The notes: generated by a model from the letters alone, not told the origin. 64,000 nt of DNA from CAYWNA01 sp964459305 (GCA_964459305.1 CAYWNA010000002.1:136613-200612), one strand, 5' to 3'; positions 34,754-43,782 are shown, counted from the stretch's first letter. Program-made: numbers and translations.

Positions 34754-36244
34754 TCACGATGCCGAAATAGGCGTGCCGGCGATGTCCACTGGCGTGAGAT
34801 CGGCGAGCTTGCAGAACTGCAGGACAGTGGATTTGAAATCCCCGAGCACTGCCGAGCCATGCAGGTCGGTGGTGTCGAGGTCCATGATGTTGCCGTCCCA
34901 GTCGAGGTCGAACTCGACAATCGTCCGGCAGCCACCGCAGGGCGGTTGCTGGTAGACGTCGTTGTTGGCTGTCACTTCCGCCGAAGCGACGATGAACTTG
35001 TCGTTCGTCAGGGAAACGCGGTCGAGGATGGTCGCCTCGCGGCCGATGGGCCAGCTTACCTGCAGACTCACGCCTAGGTTGGCGTGGAAATTGCGGATTT
35101 TGAACGGCGCACGGTAGTCCTTGTCCAAGCCATCCAGTTTCAGGGCGCTCGTGCAGTGCGACAGGATCAGACGGTTGGCTAGGTTGTCGAAGGTGATGTT
35201 TCCCATGTAGCTGGGGCGTCCGAGCAGCGAGAAGGCCAGCCGTTGCACGTAAGCCTGCGCATGCCCGCCGTGCTCTGCCTGGCATTGCGCCGGAATGCCT
35301 TCGTCCAGCAGCTTCGATAGCGCCATACACGCCGGCAGGTAGCCGTCTTTACCAGCACCGACACACAACGGGCCTGTCACCGCGACGCCGTTGGATCCGT
35401 GTCGCTCCATCATCCGGCGGAGAACGACGTAATGCTTCGCCGAATCCAGCATCAACGGTTTGCACGTGGGTTCGACCCATTGGGCGTTCTTCTCGTAGAA
35501 ACCCGCGATCGCCTTCACCTCGTCCGTGTCACCGACCGTCTTCAACTCCTCGTAATAGCCTTCGCAGGGACAATCCAGGACGTTCAGGTTTTTGGCGTCC
35601 CACAGGGCCCGGTGCAGACGCACGGCTGTCTGCAGCCACTCGACGCGCGGTGTGTGGGCCAGTAGAGTGCCCGGCAACTTGCGCAGCGGCTCGAACTTGC
35701 GTCCCATGTGGACAATATTGGCATATGCAACCGTCGGGATGTCCCCGCGCTTTTGGCAGAACTCGATCCAAGGTCCGACGTCAAAGTCCATGCCGACGGC
35801 GATCAGACCGTCCGGTTTGTTCTGGTTGATTTGCTCCAGGGTCGCGCTCAGGTCGGTCACCCGCTCGCTCAGCACGCTCAATTCTACGCCGTACTTCGCG
35901 GCAGCCTGTTGCATGATCTTGTTCTGCAGTTGCTGTGTCTGCGCCAGTTCCTCGGTGGACGAGGGCGGCCACACGCAGCCGCCGCCCTGCTCCCGGCGGA
36001 AGTAGACCACGGCGACACGCGGCTTATCCGTCGGCGTGGGCTCGGCCGCGAATAGCGATGAGGCAAAGTCAAAAGCGTCCAATTGCGTGGCCAGCACGGC
36101 GGCGCCGGCGGCAGTGAGGAAGCGGCGGCGCCCAAGGACAACGCGATCGCAGTCTCCGGGGCAGTCGGAACAGGCCGACTGGTTCTGCCTCAGATCGCTC
36201 GGCCTCGTCAGATCGATGGTTCGTCTCAGATTGTTCATGCCCAC
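34754..36244 (-). CDS. Tat-exported FucI/AraA-superfamily protein
   Basis: The protein is 496 residues from the GTG at 36244, which has GGGAGAG six bases upstream; the ATG two codons later (36238) is an alternative. A Tat motif (LGRRRFLTAAG) comes unusually late, after about 35 residues that contain the cysteine cluster ACSDCPGDCDR. The body starts with a Rossmann-like strand (RVAVVYFRREQGGG) and ends in an isomerase-like C-terminal domain with LCVGAGKDGYLPACMALSKL and AEHGGHAQAYVQRLAFSLLG. It shares its fold type with the exported protein at 29571-31118 but is not a close paralogue. Its catalytic activity is unknown. Confidence 0.65.
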   Translation of the reverse strand: MGMNNLRRTIDLTRPSDLRQNQSACSDCPGDCDRVVLGRRRFLTAAGAAVLATQLDAFDFASSLFAAEPTPTDKPRVAVVYFRREQGGGCVWPPSSTEELAQTQQLQNKIMQQAAAKYGVELSVLSERVTDLSATLEQINQNKPDGLIAVGMDFDVGPWIEFCQKRGDIPTVAYANIVHMGRKFEPLRKLPGTLLAHTPRVEWLQTAVRLHRALWDAKNLNVLDCPCEGYYEELKTVGDTDEVKAIAGFYEKNAQWVEPTCKPLMLDSAKHYVVLRRMMERHGSNGVAVTGPLCVGAGKDGYLPACMALSKLLDEGIPAQCQAEHGGHAQAYVQRLAFSLLGRPSYMGNITFDNLANRLILSHCTSALKLDGLDKDYRAPFKIRNFHANLGVSLQVSWPIGREATILDRVSLTNDKFIVASAEVTANNDVYQQPPCGGCRTIVEFDLDWDGNIMDLDTTDLHGSAVLGDFKSTVLQFCKLADLTPVDIAGTPISAS

Positions 36245-36316
36245 GGTATGCTCTCCCGCATGTTGTGTAGGAAGTACCAAACTCTGGCGAGCTTGCCTTT
36301 ACCCAAGTTCTGTGAA

Positions 36317-36748
36317 TCAAATCGCGCGAGCTAGACGCAGTCCGTCAAGTAGCGAGTGGAGCTCTTTGTAGCCGTGCCATACGGTCTGCCAACCCGGTTC
36401 TCCGTCGCCCTTGCGACCAAGGAATCCGCCCAGCTTAGCAAGTTCGCGGAAGAACGTGTACACGGGCATCCCCGTCAGTTTCAGGTTTGGCCGGACCAGT
36501 TTCAAGCACTTCAACCAGGAAGACGGAACATGGGTTGCCGCTTTCGCCTCTTGTTGGCTGCGGCCTATTAGTTCCAACTGAATCAGCCTCGTCCCAATGA
36601 CGCTGATCAGACCAATCAAGGGCTCCAAACGATCGGCGGTTCGCAACGCATGAAGTTCCACACTACAGCCAGTCTTGAGAACGTTGTGATACTCCGCGGG
36701 GCGATGAACCAACCTGATCGACCAAATTGCCCCACAGTTCGCTTTCAC
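36317..36748 (-). pseudogene. IS4-family transposase, 3' remnant
   Basis: The encoded segment AEYHNVLKTGC, then LRTADRLEPLIGLISVIGTR, and the near-terminal FFRELAKLGGFLGRKGDGEP and GWQTVWHGYKELHSLL are the C-terminal part of IS4-type (Tn5-like) transposases. The Glu and Lys spaced as E-x5-K belong to the YREK motif of this family. Only about 125 residues are recognisable, and the N-terminal two thirds, with the other catalytic Asp residues, are missing. No terminal inverted repeats were found. It is a decayed insertion, next to a MITE-like repeat and another gene remnant. Confidence 0.85.
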
Positions 36749-37198
36749 GGATCCGACTCAGACGCTGCATGCGCGTTTCGTTCTTGGGAACTTTCATCCG
36801 ATAATGAAGCAGCGCCCCCGCGGTACCTTCGATCGAAAAAGAAGATCGCCTGACTGGACACTTCCCGGTGCTGCAAGTCGATAGAGCGAGCTTCTTCATG
36901 GCCTGACACTTGATCCTGACACGCGGGTGAAAACGATCAAGTCAAGAAAGGCTGCTAGCACCGCGTCAAGTTCAAACGCTCCATTCACTTAGGTCAATAG
37001 AAAACCTCTGAGCCATCAGCTAAAACTTGGGCAAAGACAAGCTCTGGCGACTTCGGCTACCATGAATTCGGGAGCAATTTCGGCGGCGATCCTAACTGGG
37101 AATCTTCGTCAGAATCAGGGGGCGAAGGAGTGGCACTTGCCGCAGTTCCACTGCGGGTCCACGCAGTGCACCGAGGGGATTGCTTCCAGAGGAACGGA

Positions 37199-37493
37199 CT
37201 AGTGCTTTGTCAAACCTTAATCTTAGGATTAGCCGCTTGGCGCTAGCCCTTAGGTCTTATCACATCTCGGGCAGACGCTCGCTAGCGACGAAAACGCATT
37301 AAACTGTGACGGTGAGCAATGCAGGGTGAGGACACTTGGTTTGACCACCTTACCCAAATGATGACCCAATCGTTACGAACTGAATGTGATAAGACCTAAG
37401 CGCTAGCCCACGGTTCCCGCCGGGAGAACCGGACGCTAGCGCGTGCCGGCTGATTTAGTCAACCCTAATTTTTCGCTGTGACAGAGCACTAGA
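37199..37493. mobile_element. MITE-like element, about 295 bp, flanked by CTAG
   Basis: The ends are CTAGTGCTTTGTCAAA and, as the complement of the right end, CTAGTGCTCTGTCACA (14 of 16 match). CTAG at both outer edges could be a target duplication. Inside lies a second inverted repeat: GCTAGCCCTTAGGTCTTATC (37242-37261, continuing CACAT-like to about 37265) against its complement at 37384-37407, with one mismatch in 24. No gene is inside, so it would have to be moved by a transposase elsewhere. Confidence 0.7.
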
Positions 37494-37519
37494 AGGATTG
37501 TCGGGGCCCGCGACGTAGA

Positions 37520-37600
37520 TCAATCGTCGAGTTCTGCCTGCATCACCAAACGTACCAACTCGGCCACCGAGTCGACTTGCGTCTTTGCGAAGATCGTACG
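37520..37600 (-). pseudogene. C-terminal fragment of a FixJ/NarL-type response regulator
   Basis: On the reverse strand, the 26 codons ending at TGA (37520-37522) read RTIFAKTQVDSVAELVRLVM followed by QAELDD. This is the last helix of a LuxR-type HTH, where TQVDSVAELVRLVMQA is a very common ending. A stop codon sits immediately upstream in frame, and no receiver domain or recognition helix could be traced. It is a truncated gene left behind at the edge of the remnant region. Confidence 0.7.
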
Positions 37601-37624
37601 TCAAGGCCGTGCACATGCGGTTCG

Positions 37625-38893
37625 CTATTCCACCACGCCAACCACGTAGACTACCGGATGGCGGCTCTTGTAGCCCGAGCTTGCACGCGTGGTGGTGATG
37701 ATGATGTCACGGGTCTCGCGGTCCTCGTACGAGTGCCAGTGTGATAGGTTGATGTCAGGCTCGTCGGGCTGTTTGTTGTCGATCACCAGGATCCTCTCGC
37801 GGATCAGCCCATAGGTCTTCGGATCCACCTCGCCGATCACCAGCGGCCAGCGGGGATGGTTGGCGCGGCAGTTACGATCGCTGAGGTTTCCGATCCAGTA
37901 GACGCGACCGTTGGAGTGAGTGAAAAGCTCGGACATCGACGCAGGCGAGAAAAACGGTTCGCCGCCGGCGTACGTCCACGGCTTGGGCTCGCTCCAGGTG
38001 TGACCGCCATCTTCGGAAACGCAATTCCACTTGTGACTGGGCCACTCGTACCGCGGGTCGCGCCGGCCACCGTTGCTGCCGCGCATTACGCACAGGATGC
38101 TGCCGTTGGGCATCTGTGCAAGGGTCGGTTCGTAGAGGCCGCGCGCGGTGCGGTCGCCATCGCCTTGGATTGGCTCCGAGGCGTCCCAGACGATGCGGTT
38201 GTCCTCGGTCCAGCGACCGATCAGGACCATGCTGTCCAGCCAATACCAGCCGCCGCCGGGATTATAGAAGCCCTGGCCGTCGGCGTTCAGGGGCGGCATC
38301 TGCATCGGTACGAGTACGGTTCCCTCGCGAGTACGGATGGGCCGGCAGCCGGAGTCGCCCAGGAAGAAGCAGTTCTTCGTAATGTGGACGCCGTCGATCG
38401 GGTGCTCGGCCGAGTACTCCTCGCCGTGCTGGACGATCGGTTCGTCGCACACCCAAGTGCGACCGCCGTCGGTTGAGACGCGGTAGCGCAGGTAGTAGTA
38501 ATACCACTGCCAGCGTGGTTCGTGGGCGTGTGGGTCCTTGTCCGGGGTGTCCATACAGTTGAGCAGGACCACGATATTGCCGTTGACAGGATCGAGCCAC
38601 GGTGTGTGCGGGCTGCGACGATAGCCGTAGGGCAGATTGCTGTCGAAATCCCAGCTTAGCTCCATCCGCTCCCAGGTGTGGCCGTTGTCGGGCGAGTAGC
38701 CTCCCAGCTTCATCATCTCCAGCCCTGTGGGACGCTGGTAGATCGCACCCGACAGCGGCGACATCGCGTCGAGCAGGGTCTTGCTCTTGAGGCTCAGTGT
38801 GCTCACCTCGGCGCCCGGTGCGGCGTGCACCGCAACCGCCACCACAACCGCCAACGCCATCAGCCGTGAACCAAGACCGACCTTCGCACACAT
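37625..38893 (-). CDS. Secreted sialidase/neuraminidase-like exo-hydrolase
   Basis: This 422-residue protein has a signal peptide (about 1-28) and three Asp-boxes of the form S-x-D-x-G-x-T-W: SPDNGHTW (67-74), STDGGRTW (140-147) and SEDGGHTW (293-300). They mark the six-bladed propeller of sialidases. The phrases YEPTLAQMPNG (about 254-264) and CRPIRTREGTVLVPMQ (about 183-198) supply candidate catalytic Glu and Arg residues. Members cleave terminal sialic acid or related sugars from glycans outside the cell. Many planctomycete copies have no proven activity, so the substrate is open. It lies with other carbohydrate genes. A gene remnant is close to its 3' end. Confidence 0.75.
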   Translation of the reverse strand: MCAKVGLGSRLMALAVVVAVAVHAAPGAEVSTLSLKSKTLLDAMSPLSGAIYQRPTGLEMMKLGGYSPDNGHTWERMELSWDFDSNLPYGYRRSPHTPWLDPVNGNIVVLLNCMDTPDKDPHAHEPRWQWYYYYLRYRVSTDGGRTWVCDEPIVQHGEEYSAEHPIDGVHITKNCFFLGDSGCRPIRTREGTVLVPMQMPPLNADGQGFYNPGGGWYWLDSMVLIGRWTEDNRIVWDASEPIQGDGDRTARGLYEPTLAQMPNGSILCVMRGSNGGRRDPRYEWPSHKWNCVSEDGGHTWSEPKPWTYAGGEPFFSPASMSELFTHSNGRVYWIGNLSDRNCRANHPRWPLVIGEVDPKTYGLIRERILVIDNKQPDEPDINLSHWHSYEDRETRDIIITTTRASSGYKSRHPVVYVVGVVE

Positions 38894-39284
38894 AAGACTG
38901 CCCCCCGTCTCGCAATTGTTGGCACGCGTGGGCCGGCAGCGTCATCTCAACGGCCCGTGACCGGCGTGACTGACCAAGGCTCGCAACAGCCGTGACTCTA
39001 TCGCCGCGGGCAAGCGTCGTCAACCAAATGCCCCCGCCCTGAGCAGTGAACAGAGCCGCCACTCCCCTCGATGCCTGCTGCTTTACCTGGCACTTCGGAG
39101 CCGAAATACCTAAATTTGGACCGAACGGCTGTCCAACGTGCATGTCGAGCGGCTATGATGGGATGCAGTTGATGATACGCCGCGCTCGACGAGGAGCCCT
39201 GCGTTCGCTCGTTTAGCACGAAGCAAGGTTAGGCGAGCCATTATCATCCGGAACTCGCGACACCATTTTTGGAGAACATAGCCA
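38894..39284. other. Intergenic region, divergent promoters expected
   Basis: The stretch lies between the sialidase and thioredoxin-like genes, which are transcribed away from each other. I see no gene, repeat or clear promoter hexamers. TGGAGAA lies shortly before the start at 39285. Confidence 0.5.
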
Positions 39285-40124
39285 ATGAGAATTGTGATGC
39301 CAGCCATCGTCACCTGCTTCGTGATTGCGGCCTCCAGTAGTCTCGCCGTCGCGGACGAGCCGACTAGCGGCACAGAGTCGGCCGTGCTTGCCGCGACGAA
39401 GGCCCCCGCAGACGCCCAGGCCGGACAAGGCGTAGCGGCTATGCGGAAGGCGGCCAAGAGCAACAGGTACCTCTTTGCCTTGTTCCACAAGGAAGACAAC
39501 GAACAGACGACGGCCATGCGTCAAGTATTGGACGGCGTCATGAAGAAGGCGGCCGATCGGGCGGACGCGGTCGAGGTGGATGTGACGGCGGCCTCGGAGA
39601 AAGAGATCGTGGACCACTTCGACGCCGCGTACGCTCCCATGCCACTGTTGCTGGCCATCGCGCCAAACGGCGCCGTCACCGCAGGTTTTCCCGGCCGCGT
39701 GGATGAGCGGAGTCTAATCGCCGCCTTCGCCTCGCCAAGGACGACCGAGTGCTTGAAGGCTCTGCAAGAACGCAGGCTGGTACTGTTGTGTGTTCAGAAT
39801 GGCGGGACGGAATCTGCGAAGCAAGCCATGCTGGGCGTGCGCGAATTCGAGCGCGACGAGCGTTTTGCAGGAGACGTCAAAGTCGTCGTTGTGGATCCCG
39901 CTGACAAGGAGGAATCGCAGTTGATGTCCGATCTGGAGATCGACCCAGCCACCAAAGAAGCCGTGACCGTCTTCCTCGCCCCGCCGGGCAGATGCATCGG
40001 CCAGTTCCGTGGTGCCACAAACCTGGAAGATCTGGTGGCGACACTCGCCGGAGCCATGTCGGGTTGCGGCTCATGCGGTCCGGGCGGCTGCGGTTCGTGC
40101 GGCCCAAGCGGTTGCGAGCACTGA
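39285..40124 (+). CDS. Exported thioredoxin-fold-like protein with Cys/Gly-rich tail
   Basis: This 279-residue protein has a signal peptide (about 1-23). Two regions of alternating strands and helices follow, similar to a thioredoxin fold, for example RYLFALFHKEDNEQTTAMRQ (about 62-81) and RLVLLCVQNGG (about 163-173). They lack the usual CxxC redox motif. The C-terminal tail reads CGSCGPGGCGSCGPSGC and carries six cysteines in a Gly-rich repeat. The tail could bind metal or form disulfides or a thioether. I do not recognise a characterised family. The tail and fold are seen directly, while the role is unknown. The next gene converges, six bases from its stop. Confidence 0.7.
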   Translation: MRIVMPAIVTCFVIAASSSLAVADEPTSGTESAVLAATKAPADAQAGQGVAAMRKAAKSNRYLFALFHKEDNEQTTAMRQVLDGVMKKAADRADAVEVDVTAASEKEIVDHFDAAYAPMPLLLAIAPNGAVTAGFPGRVDERSLIAAFASPRTTECLKALQERRLVLLCVQNGGTESAKQAMLGVREFERDERFAGDVKVVVVDPADKEESQLMSDLEIDPATKEAVTVFLAPPGRCIGQFRGATNLEDLVATLAGAMSGCGSCGPGGCGSCGPSGCEH

Positions 40125-40130
40125 TTCTCT

Positions 40131-43100
40131 TCAACGAGCCTCGCCACGTGCTGCGGCCGCGAGGGGCATCTTGCGGAGTTCGCTGCACGGCGGCATCACA
40201 AAGCCCGGCATGTCGGCGCGAGGGCGCTCGTTGAGGAGAATCTGCACGGGAACGAATACGGACAGGATCTTCTGGTAGTCGGGATCATCTTTGGTGGAGA
40301 AGACCGCCTTGCCGCAAGTTTCGGTTCCGCCGGCCGACTTGGCCAACGGCGCAAGTAGGAAGCTGTTGTTCTCCGGCTTGAGCATCCGCGTGTAGAACTC
40401 GCGCGGCACGCCCGATTTGTGACAGTCGACACATCGGCGTCCGGCTACTTCCTTCAAGACGGTATCGAGTTCGGGCGGCAACATCCGCCGGCTGCCCATT
40501 CGGTTGGCATGGTTCGAAGCCGACGTGCCATAGTACGGTACGTTGAGATCGATCCACAGGTAAACACGCCGCCGGTCCTCGTCTGGCACGTCAACGCGTG
40601 GTTTGCCATTCTCGTCTGGGTGCCCGCTGCGGATGATCTCGGCCAACTGACTCACAGGCGAACCCCAGGTCTTTGGCGTGATTTGTAGGATGTTACGCTC
40701 CGTACCGTTGATCGTCCAGATCCAACTGGTGTAAGGGCTGTGGCCCTCTTCGCCGCTATCGATGCGCGCGTTGTGCTGTTCCGGACGCGTCTCGCCCATG
40801 GTGCCCATCCGGGCCAACACATCGTACGACACGTTGAAAAAGTCGGTCTTGTCTCCCGACAGGTCGATCCGCTTGGCATGCTCTCGTTCGTTGTGGCACC
40901 GCGTGCAATGCCTATCCAGCACCGGCTGCACGATCTCGGCATACTGAAATCCCCCCACTCCCCATGACGGCGGCGTGAGGTCTTGCGGTTCGCGCAATAG
41001 AGGCAGCGCATTGACAGGATTCTGACTCAAACGGCCCCGGTCCGCGTGGCAACCGACGCAGCCCTGCACTTCGCCGGGCATCATGTGTGTGAACGTTCGC
41101 ATGCGCTGCACCGCACGGCCCTCAGCATCCAGGGCCATGAAATAGATGGGCACTTCGGAGGGGACTCGGAAACAGGCCGATCCGTCTTCGGCCACATCGG
41201 CGGTGCCCCAGACTTTTTTGGGCGAGTAGGTGGCCCCACAGGAAACCAGCGGGAACTGGTATCCGAACGCCGTGTTTGACGCATACCCTTTTCCCGTGGG
41301 CACCTCATGAATCAGAGGCGTAAAGGTGCTCTTTTCGATTTCTTGTACGACACAAATCTGTTTCACCTCGCCGCGCTCGACAGCCGGTTCGAGTCCTCGG
41401 TAAACGTCCTGCAATGCCACTGTGGCCCAGCTGCCCGAAACGCTTCCGTCTTCGGACAATTGAACGGATTCATCGAGTCGAACGGTTGAGGCGGCCGGTG
41501 GAAGCGGTGTCGGACGGATCGCTTGAGCGCTGTAGTAGCCCATGCCGTCCCGGTGGCGCAGCACGGAAACGCAATTACTCTCGTAATCACGAAGCTGGAT
41601 CACACCCATGTTCGAGACGAGGTAGCGGCCATCGTCAATGGGATACGGCTTTTCATAAGGACCGTTCAGGCCGTTGCCGTAGACGCCGCCAACGCGGTAG
41701 ATATCTACTTCGGGCGTCACGACGCGAACCGCCTCCCGGGCGTTGGCGCCTTTCGACGGATCGACCACGCAGATTCCGCCGCGGCAGTCGCCGTTGTGAT
41801 TCGTCGCCAGGCAAATGATCCTATCCGTGCCCGGAATCGGCTGGGCGTCCATGAACGTACCGGGGGCGATCACTCGATTCCCGTAATAGCCGGCCAGACC
41901 CGTACCGTCTGGGTTGATCGACCAGAGACTTTGGATGGGGCATGCCGGCCGATCGACGTATTCCCACCGCGTGAAAATGATCCGCCCATCATTCAAAACC
42001 GAAGGCGTGAAGTCCATCAAGTAATTGGCCGACAGCCTTTTTTGATTCTTGCCGTCGCGGTCCATGCGGTACAGCACTGGCGACGTGGTTACAAAGCAAT
42101 ACGCATAGGCCGGTTTACGGTCGGAAATGAAGGCAATGCCGCCGTCGGGCAACCAGCAAGCGTTCAGGTTATTGCTTGTATCGTCTGTGAGTTGCGTCAG
42201 ACCGGTCCCGTCGATATTGATACGGAAGACCTGGTAGTTGTTTTCAGGAATGCTGCGGTCGATATCCTCGCACAATTGGTTTGGATGGGCCATCTCCAGG
42301 CCGCCGCGTTTCCACGAGAAGATGACTTCCTTGGCATCGTACGACAGATCGCAGTCGATGATTTCGCCGTCGCCTGCATCGACCAAACGCCGAAACTTGC
42401 CTCCGTCGGGCGTGGGTGTGCAGACAAACAAGCCGCCGCCGGGCCGATAGCCCTCGACATGGTAGGTATACACATGAGAGATTCTCAGGTGATGCCGCTG
42501 AATGACAAGGATATCGCGAAAACCCAGTTCGCCGCTGTACAGATTTGCGGCCAGTTGTAGGGCATCGGGCGTCCGCTCTGACATGGGAAGGCCAAAGCTC
42601 GTCAGGAATTCGTCCGAGACGGGGCGTCCGAACACGCCCACCTCCGACGCGCCGGGGTTGTACCGTGACGTGTGGGCCGAAAGGAACTTCAGCGTGAGAC
42701 GATTGACCGTCGATTTGGGCACGCGAATTCGTTGCGGGCCGTGCCGCATCTGAAACGTACCGCGCACGGCCGGCTCCGTGGCATCGTCCAAGTACACTTC
42801 ATAGTCCTTAAAGCACTCCTCGATGGCCATGGCCGTCCGGCCACAGTAAATGATCTCGGCAACTTCCACGGGATCGTCCCAAGCGAACGCAAACGAGCCC
42901 TGGAAGTTGCTTTGCTTGCCGCGCACAACCCAGGCGGCCTGCCGATCCTCGCCGCAGAGCGCACCAGGCACCTTGCCGTCCACGGCAAACCGGGCGAGGT
43001 AATTCGCATCGTATTCATTGCTGGCAGTCAAACGAGCCTTCCTCGCTAGGTTGACCGGCGAATCGGCGGCGTCATTCGCACCGACTGAACAGATCGTGAA

Positions 43101-43166
43101 CGACATTCCCAGAACCACGAGCAGCGTCATCGTAAGCCCTAATCGATGAAAACGGGGTACGATCAT
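40131..43166 (-). CDS. Exported HzsA-like multidomain cytochrome
   Basis: The protein is 1011 residues from the ATG at 43166, with GGGAGA seven bases upstream. An open frame runs further upstream through an inverted repeat but is not coding. A signal peptide (about 1-32) is followed by a discoidin-type beta domain (about 35-185). The long propeller-like region has phrases such as DGTGLTQLTDDTS, DGGIAFISDRKP and DGRIIFTRWEYVD. Three heme-binding CxxCH motifs follow: CVGCH (about 702-706), CTRCH (753-757) and CVDCH (912-916). The layout is that of HzsA-related proteins, named after the hydrazine synthase alpha subunit. It is not evidence for anammox. It should be periplasmic with covalent heme and could take part in electron transfer. 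A second relative is at 59246. Confidence 0.85.
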   Translation of the reverse strand: MIVPRFHRLGLTMTLLVVLGMSFTICSVGANDAADSPVNLARKARLTASNEYDANYLARFAVDGKVPGALCGEDRQAAWVVRGKQSNFQGSFAFAWDDPVEVAEIIYCGRTAMAIEECFKDYEVYLDDATEPAVRGTFQMRHGPQRIRVPKSTVNRLTLKFLSAHTSRYNPGASEVGVFGRPVSDEFLTSFGLPMSERTPDALQLAANLYSGELGFRDILVIQRHHLRISHVYTYHVEGYRPGGGLFVCTPTPDGGKFRRLVDAGDGEIIDCDLSYDAKEVIFSWKRGGLEMAHPNQLCEDIDRSIPENNYQVFRINIDGTGLTQLTDDTSNNLNACWLPDGGIAFISDRKPAYAYCFVTTSPVLYRMDRDGKNQKRLSANYLMDFTPSVLNDGRIIFTRWEYVDRPACPIQSLWSINPDGTGLAGYYGNRVIAPGTFMDAQPIPGTDRIICLATNHNGDCRGGICVVDPSKGANAREAVRVVTPEVDIYRVGGVYGNGLNGPYEKPYPIDDGRYLVSNMGVIQLRDYESNCVSVLRHRDGMGYYSAQAIRPTPLPPAASTVRLDESVQLSEDGSVSGSWATVALQDVYRGLEPAVERGEVKQICVVQEIEKSTFTPLIHEVPTGKGYASNTAFGYQFPLVSCGATYSPKKVWGTADVAEDGSACFRVPSEVPIYFMALDAEGRAVQRMRTFTHMMPGEVQGCVGCHADRGRLSQNPVNALPLLREPQDLTPPSWGVGGFQYAEIVQPVLDRHCTRCHNEREHAKRIDLSGDKTDFFNVSYDVLARMGTMGETRPEQHNARIDSGEEGHSPYTSWIWTINGTERNILQITPKTWGSPVSQLAEIIRSGHPDENGKPRVDVPDEDRRRVYLWIDLNVPYYGTSASNHANRMGSRRMLPPELDTVLKEVAGRRCVDCHKSGVPREFYTRMLKPENNSFLLAPLAKSAGGTETCGKAVFSTKDDPDYQKILSVFVPVQILLNERPRADMPGFVMPPCSELRKMPLAAAARGEAR

Positions 43167-43393
43167 ATTGCATCTCCCTATGGTTAGAGACTCGTATTCT
43201 CTGTCCAGGACAACGAACCCTCGCGTCAACTCCTGCCGTGAGCAGGAGATCCCTTGCCGCCAGCTATCGTACACGAACCCCCGATTTTTTCGAGTATGAC
43301 CGACAAGTCCCCGTCTGGGATGTTCGATCCCTGGGACTGTCGAAACGATATGAGGCAGGAGCAAAGAACTAGCAGTCGGTGTGACACCGCTGG

Positions 43394-43528
43394 CGGGGCG
43401 CAGGAACGGGTGTGCGGCGGAAAGGACTCGTTGACGAAACTCGTAGCTGGATTCGCAAGAATTCAGACGGATCACGCCCTCACCGCCTGAATTCTTGCGA
43501 ATCCAGCTACAGACCCCTTCCTGCGCCT
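43394..43528. repeat. 135-bp nested palindromic repeat, copy 2
   Basis: Same family as 3150-3284 and 58025-58160, with inner arms TAGCTGGATTCGCAAGAATT and its complement, outer arms GGGCGCAGGAACGGG and CCCTTCCTGCGCC. It lies upstream of the HzsA-like gene. Confidence 0.85.
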
Positions 43529-43707
43529 CCGCTGACGAGAAGCTCTCCGGCACTTCTTTACCCGACGAGGGAACTTGTCTAAAATGACCGCGACGTGCTC
43601 GGATCCAGTGAGTCCCCAAAACTCCTTCGGACGCTTCAGTCTTGGATTCCTCCACGGCACATCACCGATTGGTGCATGATACGTATAGCCTGAAAAACAC
43701 AACACTG

Positions 43708-43782
43708 CGGGGTGTAGCGCAGCCTGGTTAGCGCGTTTGACTGGGGGTCAAAAGGTCGCTGGTTCGAATCCAGTCACCCCGA
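43708..43782 (+). tRNA. tRNA-Pro (anticodon GGG)
   Basis: The acceptor arms CGGGGTG and CACCCCG are perfect over 7 bp with A as discriminator. The anticodon stem TTTGA / TCAAA encloses the loop CTGGGGG, giving anticodon GGG for codon CCC. The T-arm is GCTGG-TTCGAAT-CCAGT. The D-arm contains AGCCTGGTTA. CCA is not encoded. The tRNA sits beside a strong hairpin and upstream of the HEAT-NACHT gene. Confidence 0.95.

Larger units (their letters stand above)
36245..37624. other. Mobile-DNA remnant region
   Basis: The stretch holds the IS4 transposase remnant, a half REP near 37045-37061, a 295-bp MITE-like element at 37199-37493, and the tail of a response regulator at 37520-37600. The remaining sequence (about 36900-37040 and 37062-37198) shows nothing recognisable. 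The area appears to have accumulated insertions between the isomerase-like and sialidase genes. Confidence 0.6.

Noticed and set aside
36663..36899. A separate reverse-strand gene of 78 codons next to the IS4 remnant
   Set aside because: It lies in a different frame over the 5' edge of the remnant and has no recognisable domain; it is probably decayed DNA.
40131..43166. Hydrazine synthesis or anammox function
   Set aside because: HzsA-related proteins are widespread in Planctomycetes, and no other hydrazine synthase subunit or hydroxylamine oxidoreductase gene is present here.
43167..43655. An upstream extension of the HzsA-like gene
   Set aside because: It would be translated through a 135-bp palindromic repeat and lacks an SD, while the ATG at 43166 has GGGAGA in the right place and a signal peptide.
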